Shown here piece by piece: positions 1-12,839 of a stretch of DNA of 64,000 nt. The notes under the pieces were generated by a model. It was not told the DNA's origin. It was given only the letters and a program-made list of their open reading frames with translations, and searched no databases. Position 1 is the stretch's first letter, and each line of letters begins with the position of its first letter. The stretch comes from Axinella damicornis (Eukaryota; Porifera; Demospongiae; Axinellida; Axinellidae), in the NCBI GenBank assembly GCA_963931865.1, contig OZ007512.1, positions 13,968,762 through 14,032,761 on the forward strand. Reading direction: 5' to 3'. The position numbers and the translations under genes were made by a program.

Positions 1-1167
1 ATCCCTCAAAACCCATTGAGCTCAATGTACCCATGGGGTGGTCAACGCCACAGACAGTAAATGTACACCCACAATATGTTACTGTGTGGCCCGGGGTGGG
101 TTGGTTGTCAATCCCGCCCTGTAGAGATGTAAAAGTTAAAATCATCCCTGATACCAGGAGCCTATACCAGGAAGTAACTAGCATCAATCCATCACAAGTG
201 ACTGCATACTTACCTTTGCTTTAATATCAAGGTCGGCTGCTCTTCGCAGTGAAGGAGTAAGTGGGTGGAGTTGGGAAGGAGGTGGAGGGATGGACAGGAG
301 AGGGGTCAGAGGGGTGGAGGGGTCAGTGGGGGTCTCTCGGGAGCGAGGCCCAGAGGACTGGTAGGAAGGTGGTGGTTTGGGTGTTTCAATCCATTCTAGC
401 CGTGACACAGCGGTGGATTGGAGAGGGGTTGGAAGCCATTCTAGCCGTTCTAGCTGCATGGTTGCTAATCTGAAATTGCCCCTCCAGACGAGCGATTTGC
501 TGGTTGGATCATACCCTGAAGACAGTAATCAAGTATTCCAGAAATACCCCCTCCAGACGCAATTATAGCTCCTCAATGGGGGTGTACCCCTAATAGATAT
601 TGATGGAAATCACAAAGCACACACAATCCAAATACAATGTACACAACACACAACCACAATAATATTTACTACAAGATTCTGATTGTGTTCCATTGCATCA
701 TCCCGGCAGCATAAATGAAAGAGAGAGTAGGCAATCAGTTAACTGACTATAGCTAACGACATGCCAAGAAAACTTTCAAGGAGACCATGTGTGACCATGT
801 GTTTGTTTTTTTTCTTTCCTGCTAAGTCTTCTACAAATGAGCTGAGTGCACTAATACTACTGATTAAATACACGACTCTAACCTTTCAGTTCTTGCGCTG
901 CTCCGCAACTAGAAAGAAGTGAGCATTACATGTTTGATTCCAAATCAAGGGTGAACTTTCTGAAGTGAGCTTACTATAGCCTTCGAGGAACTCCACCGGG
1001 ATAATGTGAGTATTATTATGTACTCGTTGGCAGTGGCCAGCAAATCCACGGGAGCTAAAATATGTCTTTCGATGTTTGGTTAAGGCACCCCTAGGTTGAA
1101 GGAACAATCATCAATGTCATCCAATATTCTTAGGAGCTGCAGGCTACCACAACACAAATACACTTAC

Positions 1168-1254
1168 GTGTGGACAGGTTACTTTTTGGTACTTGTAATA
1201 CTCAATTGCCTTCTTGGCCATATACGAAGATTTGTATTTCTTCCGTAGCTCCGT
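1168..1254 (-). CDS. Locus A 87-nt exon, copy 1
   Basis: 29 codons, TELRKKYKSSYMAKKAIEYY then VTCPH, between GCAG and GTAAGT. The length is a multiple of three, so either copy, both, or neither could be spliced in without a frameshift. Confidence 0.5.
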
Positions 1255-4254
1255 CTGCACAAAAAACGTACATAAAGTAGTGTTTGACAGGATGGCTAGG
1301 TCCACTGAATAGTACGTACTATACAAAAGCCCCACTAGTAACTAGTAAGGTGATTACTGCAGTAGCATGTCTTCCTGCCTTGAACATTACTCTTATTACC
1401 TCACCCCAAACTTCCTGTGCAGCAAGAGAACGTCAATAGCATAGAACCTCATGCTGGCAGTTCATAAATAATTCTTGTGCAAATAATGATTGTGCATGAC
1501 AAGTCTGACAGAAACAAAACAATTCATGAATTACAAGTGACTGCATACTTACTTCAGACTGTATCGCCAGATCGGTCAAAGCTCGCAGAGATGGATTCTG
1601 CAGAAAAACAGGCATGTGTCTGAGTGAGGTATGAATGTATTCCTCCAGTGCACTTGTAAGTTTCTCACAGGTTATTGGGTGAATGCGTGGTCATGTATGT
1701 GCAAACAGTGGATACCAGGCCACTTTCTTCCTCCCACACGGCATGGGAACGAAGCTGAAGTTCGTGATAGTGACTCTGAATCAATGTGAACTGTGCATTG
1801 TACACTTCAATTACCATTCGATCTCTAAGCATATACGTACTAGGCTCTACGGATGGCTGGGGAGAGATGGTACCGAGGGGGTGCCATGCCTCTTTAAACG
1901 TACAGGACTCTGTAAATCCCCTCACCTTTTCCGACCATTTTTTTAGTCTGGTATAGTTATCTTCGAGGCTACAGCAGAGAGGGAGGGGAAGGGGGGAAAG
2001 GGATGAAGGGGGAGAGAGACCAGACAATTGTAGAGAAGACATGTACACTCACTGTGTGTACACTTGTACTTAGCATTATTAGTTGCTATGGTTTTGTTTA
2101 GGTATGGTGATGATGATCTTGTTTCCTGTAATGGGAGGGAGGCCCAGGGACTTGGATGAAGGTTGTTGGGGCGTCTAAATCTGTAGGTGTAGGAACTCGG
2201 GAACAACGAGTATCCTTCCAAAAATTCAACTGGGATTACACGATCATTTTTGTGAACTCGTTGCTTGACTTAGTGATCTTCCAGAACACACCACAACCAG
2301 ACTCACTCGTAAAAGTCTTCACTGGAGGATGGAGAAGGGGAGGGGGACTGCTCCCATACTATTATCCATGCTTTGACTTAGTGATCTTCCAGAACACACC
2401 ACAACCAGACTCACTCATAAAAGTCTTCACTGGAGGATGGAGAAGGGAAAGGGAACTCCCCACCATGGGACTGCTCCCATACCACTATGAAGCAAAGGGA
2501 AGGAAGGTGGGTACAGGTTACTATGGGGGAGCACTACAGGGCAGGGTAGTATCTGTAATACTGTAACCTCTAAACTAATTGATAAGGCTAACCACCAATG
2601 GAAAATGAGAATCTGGACCAAATACACAACTGTATTCACTGATGATCCACTGTAGCACCATGTCAAATGCTTCATGAAAGTTCAGTAAATTGCATTTGGG
2701 TCGTCTAAGAGTGTAACTACATAGCAGCTATATTTTGCTTTGTTTCGTTAATCCTACTCGTCGTTCACCATGTTCTCCGGGGCAGGCCTGTATTAGCATA
2801 ATTTATAGTAAAAAGACAAGCAAAGACAGCAACAGCGAATGGGTATCTTGGTATTCCGCCTCTTGCGCAGTTTTGTCCCCACTTTCTGCCTTTACTTCTT
2901 TTAGACCTTCAAATGCAGCCAGAAGGGCTTTCCGCTGTAGGAAGAGATTATGGGTGGAGAGGAGAAAGAGAGTAGAGAGAGGAACGGCAGACATTGATTC
3001 TTTTTGTGTGGTACCCTCTCCCCTCCCAACCCACACGCACCTGAACCTCTCCATCAGCAACACGCTCCTGCTCCTCCTTCAGCTCTCCGATCTTCTGCTC
3101 CAGCTCTCCGATCTAGTGCAGCAACATGCTCCTTCTGCACTTTGGGCTTTCTTTTCCTTCCCTCCTGGGGCTGGTGTAGGTTCCTCCACTCTTCATATTA
3201 TCATATAGGTCCATATATAGGTATATAGGTCCATATATAGGTATATAGGTAATAGTGGTCACAAGTATCATACTTCTAAGACCACGTCATTCTCAGCCTG
3301 TTGTAACTCCGTCTGCAGCTCTTCCAAGACTAGCACAAGATTGCAATGAGGAATAGTACAACACCAGCTGGTGACTGCCTACTCACCAATTTCCGCACCT
3401 TGCCAGTCAGCTCCCTACATCTATCTTCCTCCTCTTGCACTGCAGGGAGGCAACTTAGGGTAATGGTTGTATGTGAGTAGCTAGTGTACAGGAGACTGTG
3501 TTAGCTCACACACACACGGCTGACCTGCAAACTCCAGATCAAGGCAGTGGCTCTCCAACCATTCTTTTCATAGCACCTTCTGCTAGTGTACAGGAGACTG
3601 TGTACGTGTTAGCTCACACACACGGCTGACCTGCCTCCTCCAGATCGATGCAATGGCTCTCCAGCCACTCCTTCCGGAGCACAATAGATACTTTACTATC
3701 CTAGAAACCTACCATTGCCAAAGGGAATACTATCGGAGTGAAATATACCATAATAGTGTTGAGGGACAAAAATTCTTACGTTATGCAAAAGGTTTCTCTG
3801 TTGTTTTAGAGACCTGTTGTTGGCCTTCGTCAATTCTATGGAGTGGTGGTCACTGTTGTCATGGTGACTGTTGGTTGTTGGTAGTCTGCAGTGAGTACCC
3901 AAGGTTGGATAAATATCGGCAGACGTTTTGTGTACGAAAAATTTTCAAGCAATTTTGTAACCCGTTGCCCCAATCCCCAATCCATCAAAAGTGAAGGTAT
4001 AAGGCACTGTGTTGGGCCACCTTCCAAATACTGTGTACTCTCGCTATACCATTTCACATTCATTTATATTATCAACTACAACCGCTTACATTGAATCTTT
4101 TCTCCGCCATTCGTCCGTCTAGATCTCACTAGCTCACCAGGTGTCTATCAATGCAGTCCCGGTGTGAGCATAGGCTATATCTATGGCCGCAGTAACATTC
4201 GGCGTTAGTTATATTCTTAGGAGCTGCAGGCTACCACAACACAAGTACACTTAC

Positions 4255-4341
4255 GTGTGGACAGGTCACAGCTGAATAATTATAATTTTGGACGGCCTTC
4301 TTGGCCATCCATGAGGACTTATATTTCATTGCCAGCTCCGT
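4255..4341 (-). CDS. Locus A 87-nt exon, copy 2
   Basis: 29 codons, TELAMKYKSSWMAKKAVQNY then VTCPH, between a GCAG acceptor and a GTAAGT donor. It is a diverged copy of 1254-1168 and both flanks are also duplicated. Confidence 0.5.
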
Positions 4342-4437
4342 CTGCACAAAAAACGTACATAAAGTAGTGTTTGACAGCCGTGAATTACAATATATATATG
4401 AACCACTACTTTATATTATAATGAATACTCATACCTG

Positions 4438-4546
4438 GCCTCGTTCCCAGGCTGCTCCCACCGCCAGTATTTCATCGCTTCCATGCAGTATGAAATACGG
4501 CGGGGGAAATATATCCTGGCGGTGGGAACGGCCTGGGAACGAGGCT
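4438..4546. mobile_element. Hairpin MITE, TAGCCTCGTTCCCAG family, with 9-bp duplication
   Basis: Ends GGCCTCGTTCCCAGG and CCTGGGAACGAGGCTA enclose an imperfect inverted repeat. The flanks carry an exact 9-bp repeat, ACTCATACC. Confidence 0.75.
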
Positions 4547-4708
4547 AACTCATACCTTCAGTTCATGTATCCTGGATTCAGATGTGGAGGGGGTAGACTC
4601 TTGGACTTTTAGCTGAACCTGTAACTCCTGCATCCGTGACACTTTGGGCTTTCTTTTCCTTTCCCCCTGGGGCTGGCTGGTGTAGGTTCCTCCACTCTTC
4701 ATATTATC

Positions 4709-4836
4709 ATATAGGTCCATATATAGGTATATAGGTCCATATATAGGTATATAGGTCCATATATAGGTATATAGGTCCATATATAGGTATATAGGTCCAT
4801 ATATAGGTATATAGGTCCATATATAGGTATATAGGT
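4709..4836. repeat. 20-bp tandem repeat, six to seven copies
   Basis: Unit AGGTCCATATATAGGTATAT. A two-copy version sits at 3208-3250 in the duplicated counterpart block. Confidence 0.9.
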
Positions 4837-5204
4837 AATAGTGGTCACAAGTATCATACTTCTAAGACCACGTCATTCTCAGCCTGTTGTAACTCCGTCT
4901 GCAGCTCTTCCAAGACTAGCACAAGATTGCAATGAGCAATAGTACAACACCAGCTGGTGACTGCCTACTCACCAATTGCCGGATCTTGCCGGTCAGCTGC
5001 TTACATCTTGTCTCCTCCTCTATGACTGCAGTGAGGCAACTCATGGTAATGGTTGTATGTGAGTAGCTAGTGTATAGGAGACTGTGTTAGCTCACACACA
5101 CACGACTGACCTGCCTCTTCCAACTCCATACAATGGCTCTCCAGCCACTCTTTTCTTAGCACCTTCTGCCGGAGGCTGCAATACACAGAGTCATAATAGT
5201 CATA

Positions 5205-5560
5205 CAATCGGACAGTCATAATAAGTCGGACAATCTTCGGGGGATGTCAGCATGTTGGTTGAGTGGTTGCATGTAGTGCAATGAAGCACCGTGGTGGATG
5301 CCAGGCCGTAATTATAAGTGGACTCGCACAAGATAAGATTCTGCACCTTTTAAGTTAGTGCACCAATATTCTCATGGTTTATCTTGGAGTGCTGTACATA
5401 TGTGTACATGTGCACATGGAGACTTTCATGTCTTAAGTCAATCTCTGGAGAATTCCCGTCAGTATGTCCGGACCAACCTCCCCCCCCCCCCCCCCCCCGG
5501 GGTTACGCTCATAATTAGGGATCATGTTATCTCGCCCTCAGAAAACAATGACGTACGCGG
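5205..5560. repeat. Block duplicated at 8600-8960
   Basis: Both copies carry TTCGGGGGATGTCAGCATGT and ATTCTCATGGTTTATCTTGG. The left copy has a C18 run (5474-5491) where the right copy has only a short CCCC run. Confidence 0.8.
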
Positions 5561-6299
5561 GATATTTGTTACATAACTAGGTAAAGCATTCCGTGCAGAG
5601 ATAGTGTGACCATGCCCGGGCCTAGCTCGTGTGTGTGAGGTGGAGGAGATTCCTCCAGATCCTGTGGTTTTGAAATCATCAGAGTAATGGTATACGTAGA
5701 ACATACAATAGATACTTTACTATCCTAGAAAGCTACCATTGCCAAAGGAAACGCAACTATTTACATTACGCAGCACAATTTTTCCGGAGTGAAATATAGT
5801 GTCGAGGGACAAAAAAAATTACGTGTTGCAAAAGGTTTCTCTGTTGTTTTTTGTAGAGACCTGTTGTTGGCCTTCGGCAATTCTATGGAGTGGTGGTCAC
5901 TGTTGTCATGGTGACTATTGGTTGTTGGTGGTCTGCAGTGAGTACCCAAGGTTGGATAAATATCGGCAGACGTTTTGTGAACGAAAATTTATCAAGCAAT
6001 TTTGTAACCCGTTGCCCCAATCCCCAATCCATCAAAAGTAAAGGTATAAGGCACTACCTTCCAAATACTGTGGCACTATAGGACAATCAGCAGAGGTTTG
6101 GCTTGAATGACAGCTCGGACCAAAGCAGAAAATGTTCAAAAACACACTATATAATATTAATATTATATATATTAATTATGCTATTTTGTAATGCTAACAA
6201 AATGTGTAGAACTTTGAACTCGTGTAACATCAAATGTTTGATTGGTGCTGAGAGGGTAGCTAACTGATCGGAACACAGAGCATCAGTTGAGGGACGCAC

Positions 6300-6547
6300 C
6301 TTTTCAGCTTCTGCTGCAGGTCTGCCTTTTCCTTTTCAAGGCTCTCCAGGTGGAGCTCGCAATATGAAATCTACCAGTAAACAATACAAGACCACCTTTG
6401 CAGCTTCTGCTGGAGGTCTGCCTTTTCCTTTTCAAGGCTCTCCAGGTGGAGCTCGCAATATGAAATCTACCAGTAAACAATACAAGACCACCTTTGCAGC
6501 TTCTGCTGGAGGTCTCCTTTCTCCAGTTCGAAGCGGTCGAGTTGCAA
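6300..6547 (-). CDS. Three tandem 56-nt coiled-coil exons (96-bp period)
   Basis: Exons 6547-6492, 6451-6396 and 6355-6300 each have an AG acceptor and a GT donor and encode L.LE..EKEKADLQQKL variants (the first reads LQLDRFELEKGDLQQKL). Repeats include intron as well as exon. 56 is not a multiple of three, so only one copy, or all but one skipped, keeps the frame. Confidence 0.55.
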
Positions 6548-7556
6548 CTCACAATAGTTTATCTACCAAGTAAACAATACATGACCATTAGTATTCGTGC
6601 TCCATCAGTACTGCTGTAGGACTCTGAACGTGCACACACACTATGTCATGCACAACAAGCACACAGTGCATACACACACACTACCACACTCAGATCAACA
6701 TGTAGAGCGCACTCCCACATTCAAAGTCCTGATTTGTTCTTTCTCCCGTTCCAACTTGGCAATGGTGGCAATGGTGGCAAGGTCTGCTGGAGACATGACC
6801 ATTAGTATTCGTGCTCCATCAGTACTACTTCCCTCCCCAAGTGGGCTGGTTGTATTTCCTGCACATTCAAAGTCCTGATTTGTTCTTTCTCCCGTTCCAA
6901 CTTGGCAATGGTGGCAATGGTGGCAAGGTTCTCAGTTGCAACTCACAATAGTTTATCTACCAGTAAACAATACATGACCATTAGTATTTGTGCTCCATCG
7001 GCACTACTGTAGGACTCTGAACGGGCATACAGTACGTGCACACACACTATGTCATGCACAACAAGCACACAGTGCATACACACACACTACCACACTCAGA
7101 TCAACATGTAGAGCGCACCCCACATTCACCTATGACATGCAATCCCAACCCACTAACACTGCTGCATGCACTGAGTGTGTGCTCGAGTACCTCCTCTCTC
7201 CCTTCCTCTGCTGGTTGCGGCACCCTCTGGTACGTACGTGACGTATCAGCCCACAATCCCCCATCCATGCTCTTGTTCAGAAGGTGGACTGTTGCCACAT
7301 TCAAATAATTATAGTTACGTATGTACACCACAATGTTTCAAGACCACACCCAGTGAGATACATGGCTGTCACATTCTTCTATTTATGTCATAATAGTCAT
7401 AAAATCGGACAATCATAATAATCATAAAATCGGACAACCCTGAAACTCATCTTCTCCACAGCCTCCAACTCTGTGGATATACTCTTGTGCTGAGACCTCT
7501 CCAGCATTCTCTGGTTACATACACATTATTCTAGCTATGCCTGTGAGCACATACGT

Positions 7557-7717
7557 ACCACTGTGGTTCAGCTAGTATCCTAGATGCTACCACTGTGGTC
7601 TAGCTAGTATCCTAGATGCTACCACTGTGGTCTAGCTAGTATCCTAGATGCTACCACTGTGGTCTAGCTAGTATCCTAGATGCTACCACTGTGGTCTAGC
7701 TAGTATCCTAGATGCTG
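7557..7717. repeat. 32-bp tandem repeat, five copies
   Basis: Unit ACCACTGTGGTCTAGCTAGT + ATCCTAGATGCT. Confidence 0.9.
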
Positions 7718-8481
7718 CAACATGTACTGTGGTAATGCGCAATTGGTGCTTCAGCACGCAAGGTGCATATAACCTCCTCTGATACTCACGATGACAAACT
7801 AAAATTCAACATACATATATATAGAGATGATGGTTACATCACTGAGCTATAGCTAGCTAGCTATTTATGATGCAATACCAACTTCAAGTTTATGACCAAT
7901 CGATGACACTACCGTCAACTTTGCTGCTAAAAAGCAGTGCACACATAATGCAGGTGTCATCCTGAATTTGCATATGAACCACAGTGAACTTTGAACTCGT
8001 GTAACATCAAATGTTTGCGGTGATTGATGCTGAGAGGGTAGCTAACTGATCGGAATATTGTGGGATCCCTTGTGTGATTTGCCGTGGTGCTTCCACAGCC
8101 CTGATCGGATGACAATATTCCAAGTAAACTATGCCCTTGCTCTGAATCATGTTGGATCTGGACTGATACTTTCACACACATAGCTACGTGCAGAAAAGTT
8201 ATGACAGGTAAAAGAACATCCTGTTGAGTCACTATGAAAAAAAGGAAGTTTCTCAACCAGGAATGTTCAAGAAATCCATGAAAAACATGTGGTCGGTGAT
8301 TGCTGTCAGCAAGAAAATAGCACACATTATATTACTTCAGCTTTGGTCAGAAAAGAATGACACTGTACAATTTCTCGTCACTTTTGAACGTTTCAGGATA
8401 CGAATCATATTAATTTGCTCTCGGGCTCCCTTACATGTTTCCTTCCTGCCATTTTTGCCATGTGGTGTGAAAGATGAGTAC

Positions 8482-8580
8482 CTGCTTGTCGGAGAGGATT
8501 TTCCTCTCCTCCTCTTCCCCAGCAGACAATAAAAACTGGGATGTTTTGATTTCCCCCTTGAGGTTGCTTACACAGCTCTC
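8482..8580 (-). CDS. Locus A exon ESCVSNLKGEIKTSQFLLSA
   Basis: 99 nt, 33 codons, CACAG acceptor and GTACTC donor. It differs from the locus B exon 58573-58475 at a few residues only (NLKGEIK versus TLKGELK, LL versus LM, DKQ versus EKQ), which supports real coding ancestry. Ends in EEEERKILSDKQ. Confidence 0.6.
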
Positions 8581-8959
8581 CTGTGAGGACAGGCCAGAGT
8601 CATACTAATCATAAAATCGGACAGTCTTCGGGGGATGTCAGCATGTTGGTTGAGTGGTGGCATGTAGTGCAATGAAGCACGGTGGTGGATGCCAGGCCGT
8701 AATTACAAGTGGACTCGCACAAGATAAGATTCTGCACCTTCTAAGTTAGTGCACCAACATTCTCATGGTTTATCTTGGAGTGCTGTACGTACGTGTACAT
8801 GTGCACGTGGAGACTTTCATGCCTTAAGTCAATCTCATTGACTGATTGAAACTGATTGATAATTCAATCAGTTTCCATCAGTATGTCCGGACCAACATCC
8901 CCCCAGGGGTTACGCTCATAATATCATGTTATCTCGCCCTCAGAAAACAATGACATTGA

Positions 8960-10310
8960 CCTACGTATAGCTGGGGAAAAAAAATTATCTGTAAGATTTT
9001 ATGTACATAGTACGTACATGAGTAGCTGGTGAGCTAGTACAAAGCATACACCCTGCAATGGAGATAGTACGTACGTGAACAAGCACATAGTATAAAATCG
9101 TATAAAATGTCCATGATTCCCGATCATGAGACAGGCTGCTTCTGGGGGGGAGGGGGCACTGTGAGATCTGTAATATACATTTTACCCTTCAGCCGACCCA
9201 GTAGCCACTGATGTACTTTCTTTACGGCCTCCTCACAGGTTAATTATTTACATTATTATTTATGATACAGAGTGCCGAAATCACAATATAAAGAGCTAAA
9301 CAAAGAACACTACGAGCTAAACAGAACTGTACCGACATGTACAGGACTGTGCAGGAGATCGAGAGGGCCTAGGCCTGTGCATGCAGTAATTAATTTGGCT
9401 TCTAACGTCTGACAGCAGCAGCTGCCATTTAATTTCAAATTTCTTGCTGTCTGGCAGTGCATGCAGTGAGCAGCTCTAGGTTGTCAGCTACAGCTACAGA
9501 AATGTTCTTGGGGTTCTTGAGAACATCAACATATTTCTATTTCGTGCATATATGACAACAGCTGCAGAGTATTCTTATTGATGATGGTATTGGTATTGTT
9601 ATTATAATGATGTTTAGGCATACAGCAAACCGACCATCATATTGCATGCAGTCTCTGAAGTAAAGAGCGTCAACTCTAGTTGCTTCTACGGTACCTTACC
9701 GTACTAGATTCAAGACTCCGCCCCTCTCGTATAATATGTCCATGATTCTCGATCATGCAGTCTCTGAAGTAAAGAGCGTCAACTCTAGTTGCTTCTATGG
9801 TACCTTACCGTACTAGATTCAAGACTCCGCCCTCCTCGTATAAAATGTCCATGATTCCCGATCATGAGACAGGCTGCTTCTGGGGGGGAGGGGGCACTGT
9901 GAGATCTGTAATATACATTTTACCCTTCAGCCGACCCAGTAGCCACTGATGTACTTTCTTCACGGCCTCCACACAGGTTAATTATTTACATTATTATTTA
10001 TGATACAGAGTGCCGAAATCACAATATAAAGAGCTAAACAAAGAGCACTACGAGCTAAACAGAACTGTACCGACATGTACAGGTCTGTGCAGGAGATCGA
10101 GAGGGCCTCACATCATATGCCATCCTGCAAAGCGCAAACCGACCATCATATTGCATGCAGTCTCTGAAGTAAAGAGCGTCAACTCTAGTTGCTTCTACGG
10201 TACCTTACCGTACTAGATTCAACACTCCGCCCTCCTCGTACAAAATGTCCATGATTCCCGATCATGAGACAGGCTGCTGCTTATTATAATGATGTTTAGG
10301 CATACAGCAA
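8960..10310. repeat. Direct duplications around a CATGATTCCCGATCATGAG block
   Basis: 9100-9370 recurs at 9845-10110 (AGACAGGCTGCTTCTGGGGG; AGAGTGCCGAAATCACAATA), and a short block (AAGTAAAGAGCGTCAACTCT) occurs three times (9655, 9765, 10165). No gene recognised here. Confidence 0.8.
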
Positions 10311-10904
10311 GACATAAAATATGACAACATTGTTATTGGTCCACCTACTGAGGAAAAGAACCCCCCCCCCCCCCCCCCCCCCCCCCCAGCCCAGGATCAG
10401 CTTGACACTGTGCAGCTACAGAATTGTTCTTGGGAGCAGCAACAGATTTCTATGCTCCCCGGACTTGGTCCTTCCTTCATGCTCCCCGGACTTGGTCCTT
10501 CCTTAGTCTTGAAGGTCACGGAGCTCTTCCAGTTTTTCCATTTTTAATGATAGTTGGTTGCAGACTCATCCAGTTGTTCGATGTGGGTAGCCTTCTGGCT
10601 CACTTCACCCTCAAGTTCTTCTATGAACTTGTTTTGATTTTCTAATCTTTTTATAATACACCAAACGTCATATATTGCTGAGCTCCATGTTCAGTTTTTC
10701 ATACATGCTTAGATAATATTATGCTACTTTCAGGACAGGAGATTAAAAAAAGAGAAGAATAAACATGGAACTGTCTATACTATAGGTTGTCAACATATGC
10801 AAGCAAACTTTTGCACATTCTCAAGTACGACCTCATTCTTGCAGCTTATCTTCAGACTTCATCTGGGGTCTCATGAACATAAAATCAGTTAGTCAATTCG
10901 TGCC

Positions 10905-11070
10905 TCGTGGCGTCATCGTCAACATTGCTCCGTGATCGTACCGTCATCGTCAAGGTTGCTCCGTGATCACACCGTCATCGTCAAGGTTGCTCCGTGATCG
11001 TACCGTCATCGTCAAGGTTGCTCTGTGATCACACCGTCATCGTCAAAGTTGCTCCGTGATCGCACCGTCG
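10905..11070. repeat. ~29-bp tandem repeat, five copies
   Basis: Unit ACCGTCATCGTCAAGGTTGC + TCCGTGATC with small variants. Confidence 0.85.
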
Positions 11071-11849
11071 GCTCCCTCATTCGAGTCCATAGTGAGACTA
11101 CTTGACTTTTGGAATAGTAAACACACCTGCGGTAAAATGTATACGTATACTACAGATCGCACATGTTGTGGAAATCCCCCTTAAAGAAATCTGAGTTCAG
11201 CTGTCGTGTTGAACCATGTAAATCTGATAGTTCAGCTGTCGTGTTGAACCATGTAAATCTGAACACGTACAGACCTACTACGTACAGTCCACACTCACGG
11301 CTTTGCAACAAACTGTGCACCACGCATGATAAACAGACTGTTCTCCGTTTGTCGTACACTTTCTACACCATGGGAAGGAGGACTCCTCTACGCCATTCAA
11401 GGAACATCTTCACGCTCTTCTGCTGTTTTGAGGAACTTGTTGATGTTGTGGTAATCTCATCACTTTCGAATGTTTCAGGATACGAATCAAATTAATTTGC
11501 TCTCGGGCTGGCTCCCTTGCATGTTTCCTTCCTGCTATTTTCGCCATGTGGTGTAGTACTCAAAGTTATGCGCATGCGTACGAATATTATCGGCCATAAC
11601 TTAATCTGTCTGACATCAAAACTCCAGTTCAGAATGTGTCCAACTCGGACATGTTCACAACACTGAATATATTGAGTAGGACATGTGAGAACACATTGGC
11701 TACCCTTCAAGTGTTTTCTATATTTTGCCAACAGACAGACAGACAGACAGACAGACATATGCATGCAGGGTCATTTTTTGATTGATTGATTGAATTGATT
11801 GATTGATTGATTGACTAACTGATGTGATGTTATCTCTTTGTACCTGCAG

Positions 11850-12720
11850 GGATCGGATTGGTCTGTTCTGGTCGGACCTCTCGGATCATCCTCACCCCTC
11901 ACAAGCACAGGTGGACCTCTCGGACCATACTCACCTCTCACAAGCACAGGTAATCACAGCTAATGAACATTCCAAAGGATGTGTGTGTAGACTGCGTGGT
12001 AAGGGCCGTCTCTGTACGGTGGACTGGACTGTGGGACTGGACTCAGAGAACGTATCGATATTGTGCTGCACAGAACGTGTGTATATTCCCCTCTTGTTCT
12101 CCTACTCTACACAGTGACTGCAATGACGGGATGAACTCGCTGCAAGAGTTGAAGTTGGACAACAAGCGTCTGCGAGAGAGGAACGAGGAGCTCCAGCTGC
12201 TGGTCAGTGAGCACAGCACTATGACAGTACTCCCACATAAATTGAGAGGAATCTTCTCACTGCTAAACCCATGAATGCATGATATGACTGTGAGCAAAGT
12301 ATAGTGTGTCAGCATGCCTAGTACTGTGAGTTATTGCAGCCTAGTGCATGGTGATTGCATGTCAGTGTGTGCGGTAGTGTTCATGCTTTGCAGGTTCAGA
12401 GGTCACACAGTTACTAACAACTGGGATAATTCACATTCTATCAATAGAATCTGTTGCTATGGCAATGACCACCCATTGGTCACCATGCAGATGTACAGGC
12501 TGCATCCCAGTAGAAACGTGTTATTGGTGTAGCCGTGTCACTAGTTACTTTGCTCCTCCTCCAGGAGGTTGACCTGGCAAAGCTGTGGAGCTGGACCCGG
12601 AGAGACCAGTTCCTGCCAGTCAGACTGCCTGCCCTCCCTGATCGATCCCTCAAGAGGTCCCCCAGTGTTGCTGCAGCCTACCCCACCCTATGGGTCGTCA
12701 ATGGACAGTGACTCTCAGTC
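11850..12720 (+). pseudogene. Coiled-coil gene, locus C: inverted plus-strand copy
   Basis: Exon 12115-12202 encodes MNSLQELKLDNKRLRERNEE and matches the locus B exon 59784-59697 in length (88 nt), borders and some 60 bp of downstream intron. A following open exon, 12566 to about 12710, encodes EVDLAKLWSWTRRDQFLPVR then LPALPDRSLKRSPSVAAAYP; its counterpart was not found in locus B. Opposite orientation to loci A and B implies an inverted duplication. Whether it is expressed is unknown. Confidence 0.45.
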
Positions 12721-12767
12721 TAGCAATATCCAGAACACCACTCCTCAATTGTGTTCAGTCAGGAGCC

Positions 12768-12832
12768 AAACACTGAACCAGGAGCTTATGAGCGCCGCGA
12801 AGCGCCGCTCATAAGCTCCTGGTTCAGTGTTT
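12768..12832. repeat. Perfect palindrome, 27-bp arms, 11-bp loop
   Basis: The left arm AAACACTGAACCAGGAGCTT continues to GAGCG; the loop is CCGCGAAGCGC; the right arm is the exact complement. No flanking duplication seen. It follows the locus C exon. Confidence 0.85.
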
Positions 12833-12839
12833 GATAGAA

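Larger units (their letters stand above)
3640..6085. repeat. Direct duplication of locus A blocks
   Basis: 3690-4060 recurs at 5715-6075 (GTTGTTGGCCTTCG; AGTGAGTACCCAAGGTTGGA), and the 3110-3640 block recurs at 4640-5160. These explain the repeated exons listed for locus A. Confidence 0.8.
168..8580 (-). pseudogene. Coiled-coil gene, locus A: duplicated and partly broken exons
   Basis: Minus-strand exon-like units share sequence with locus B: 8580-8482 (ESCVSNLKGEIKTSQFLLSA), near 7510-7440 (MLERSQHKSISTELEAVEKM), two ATIAKLEREKEQIRTLN units (6720-6790, 6862-6930), three 56-nt LESLEKEKADLQQKL units (6547-6300), KEWLESHCIDLEEA units (5105-5170, 3525-3690), 4915-4869 and 3329-3283 (LEELQTELQQAENDV), 4341-4255 and 1254-1168 (KYKSS.MAKKA), 2945-2825, and SLR..DL units (near 1601, 240). 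An exon at 3115-3040 has an in-frame TAG before IGELEQKIGELKEEQERVAD. Repeated exons, non-symmetric phases and stops suggest a decaying tandem array, though a live gene running off the left edge is possible. Confidence 0.5.
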
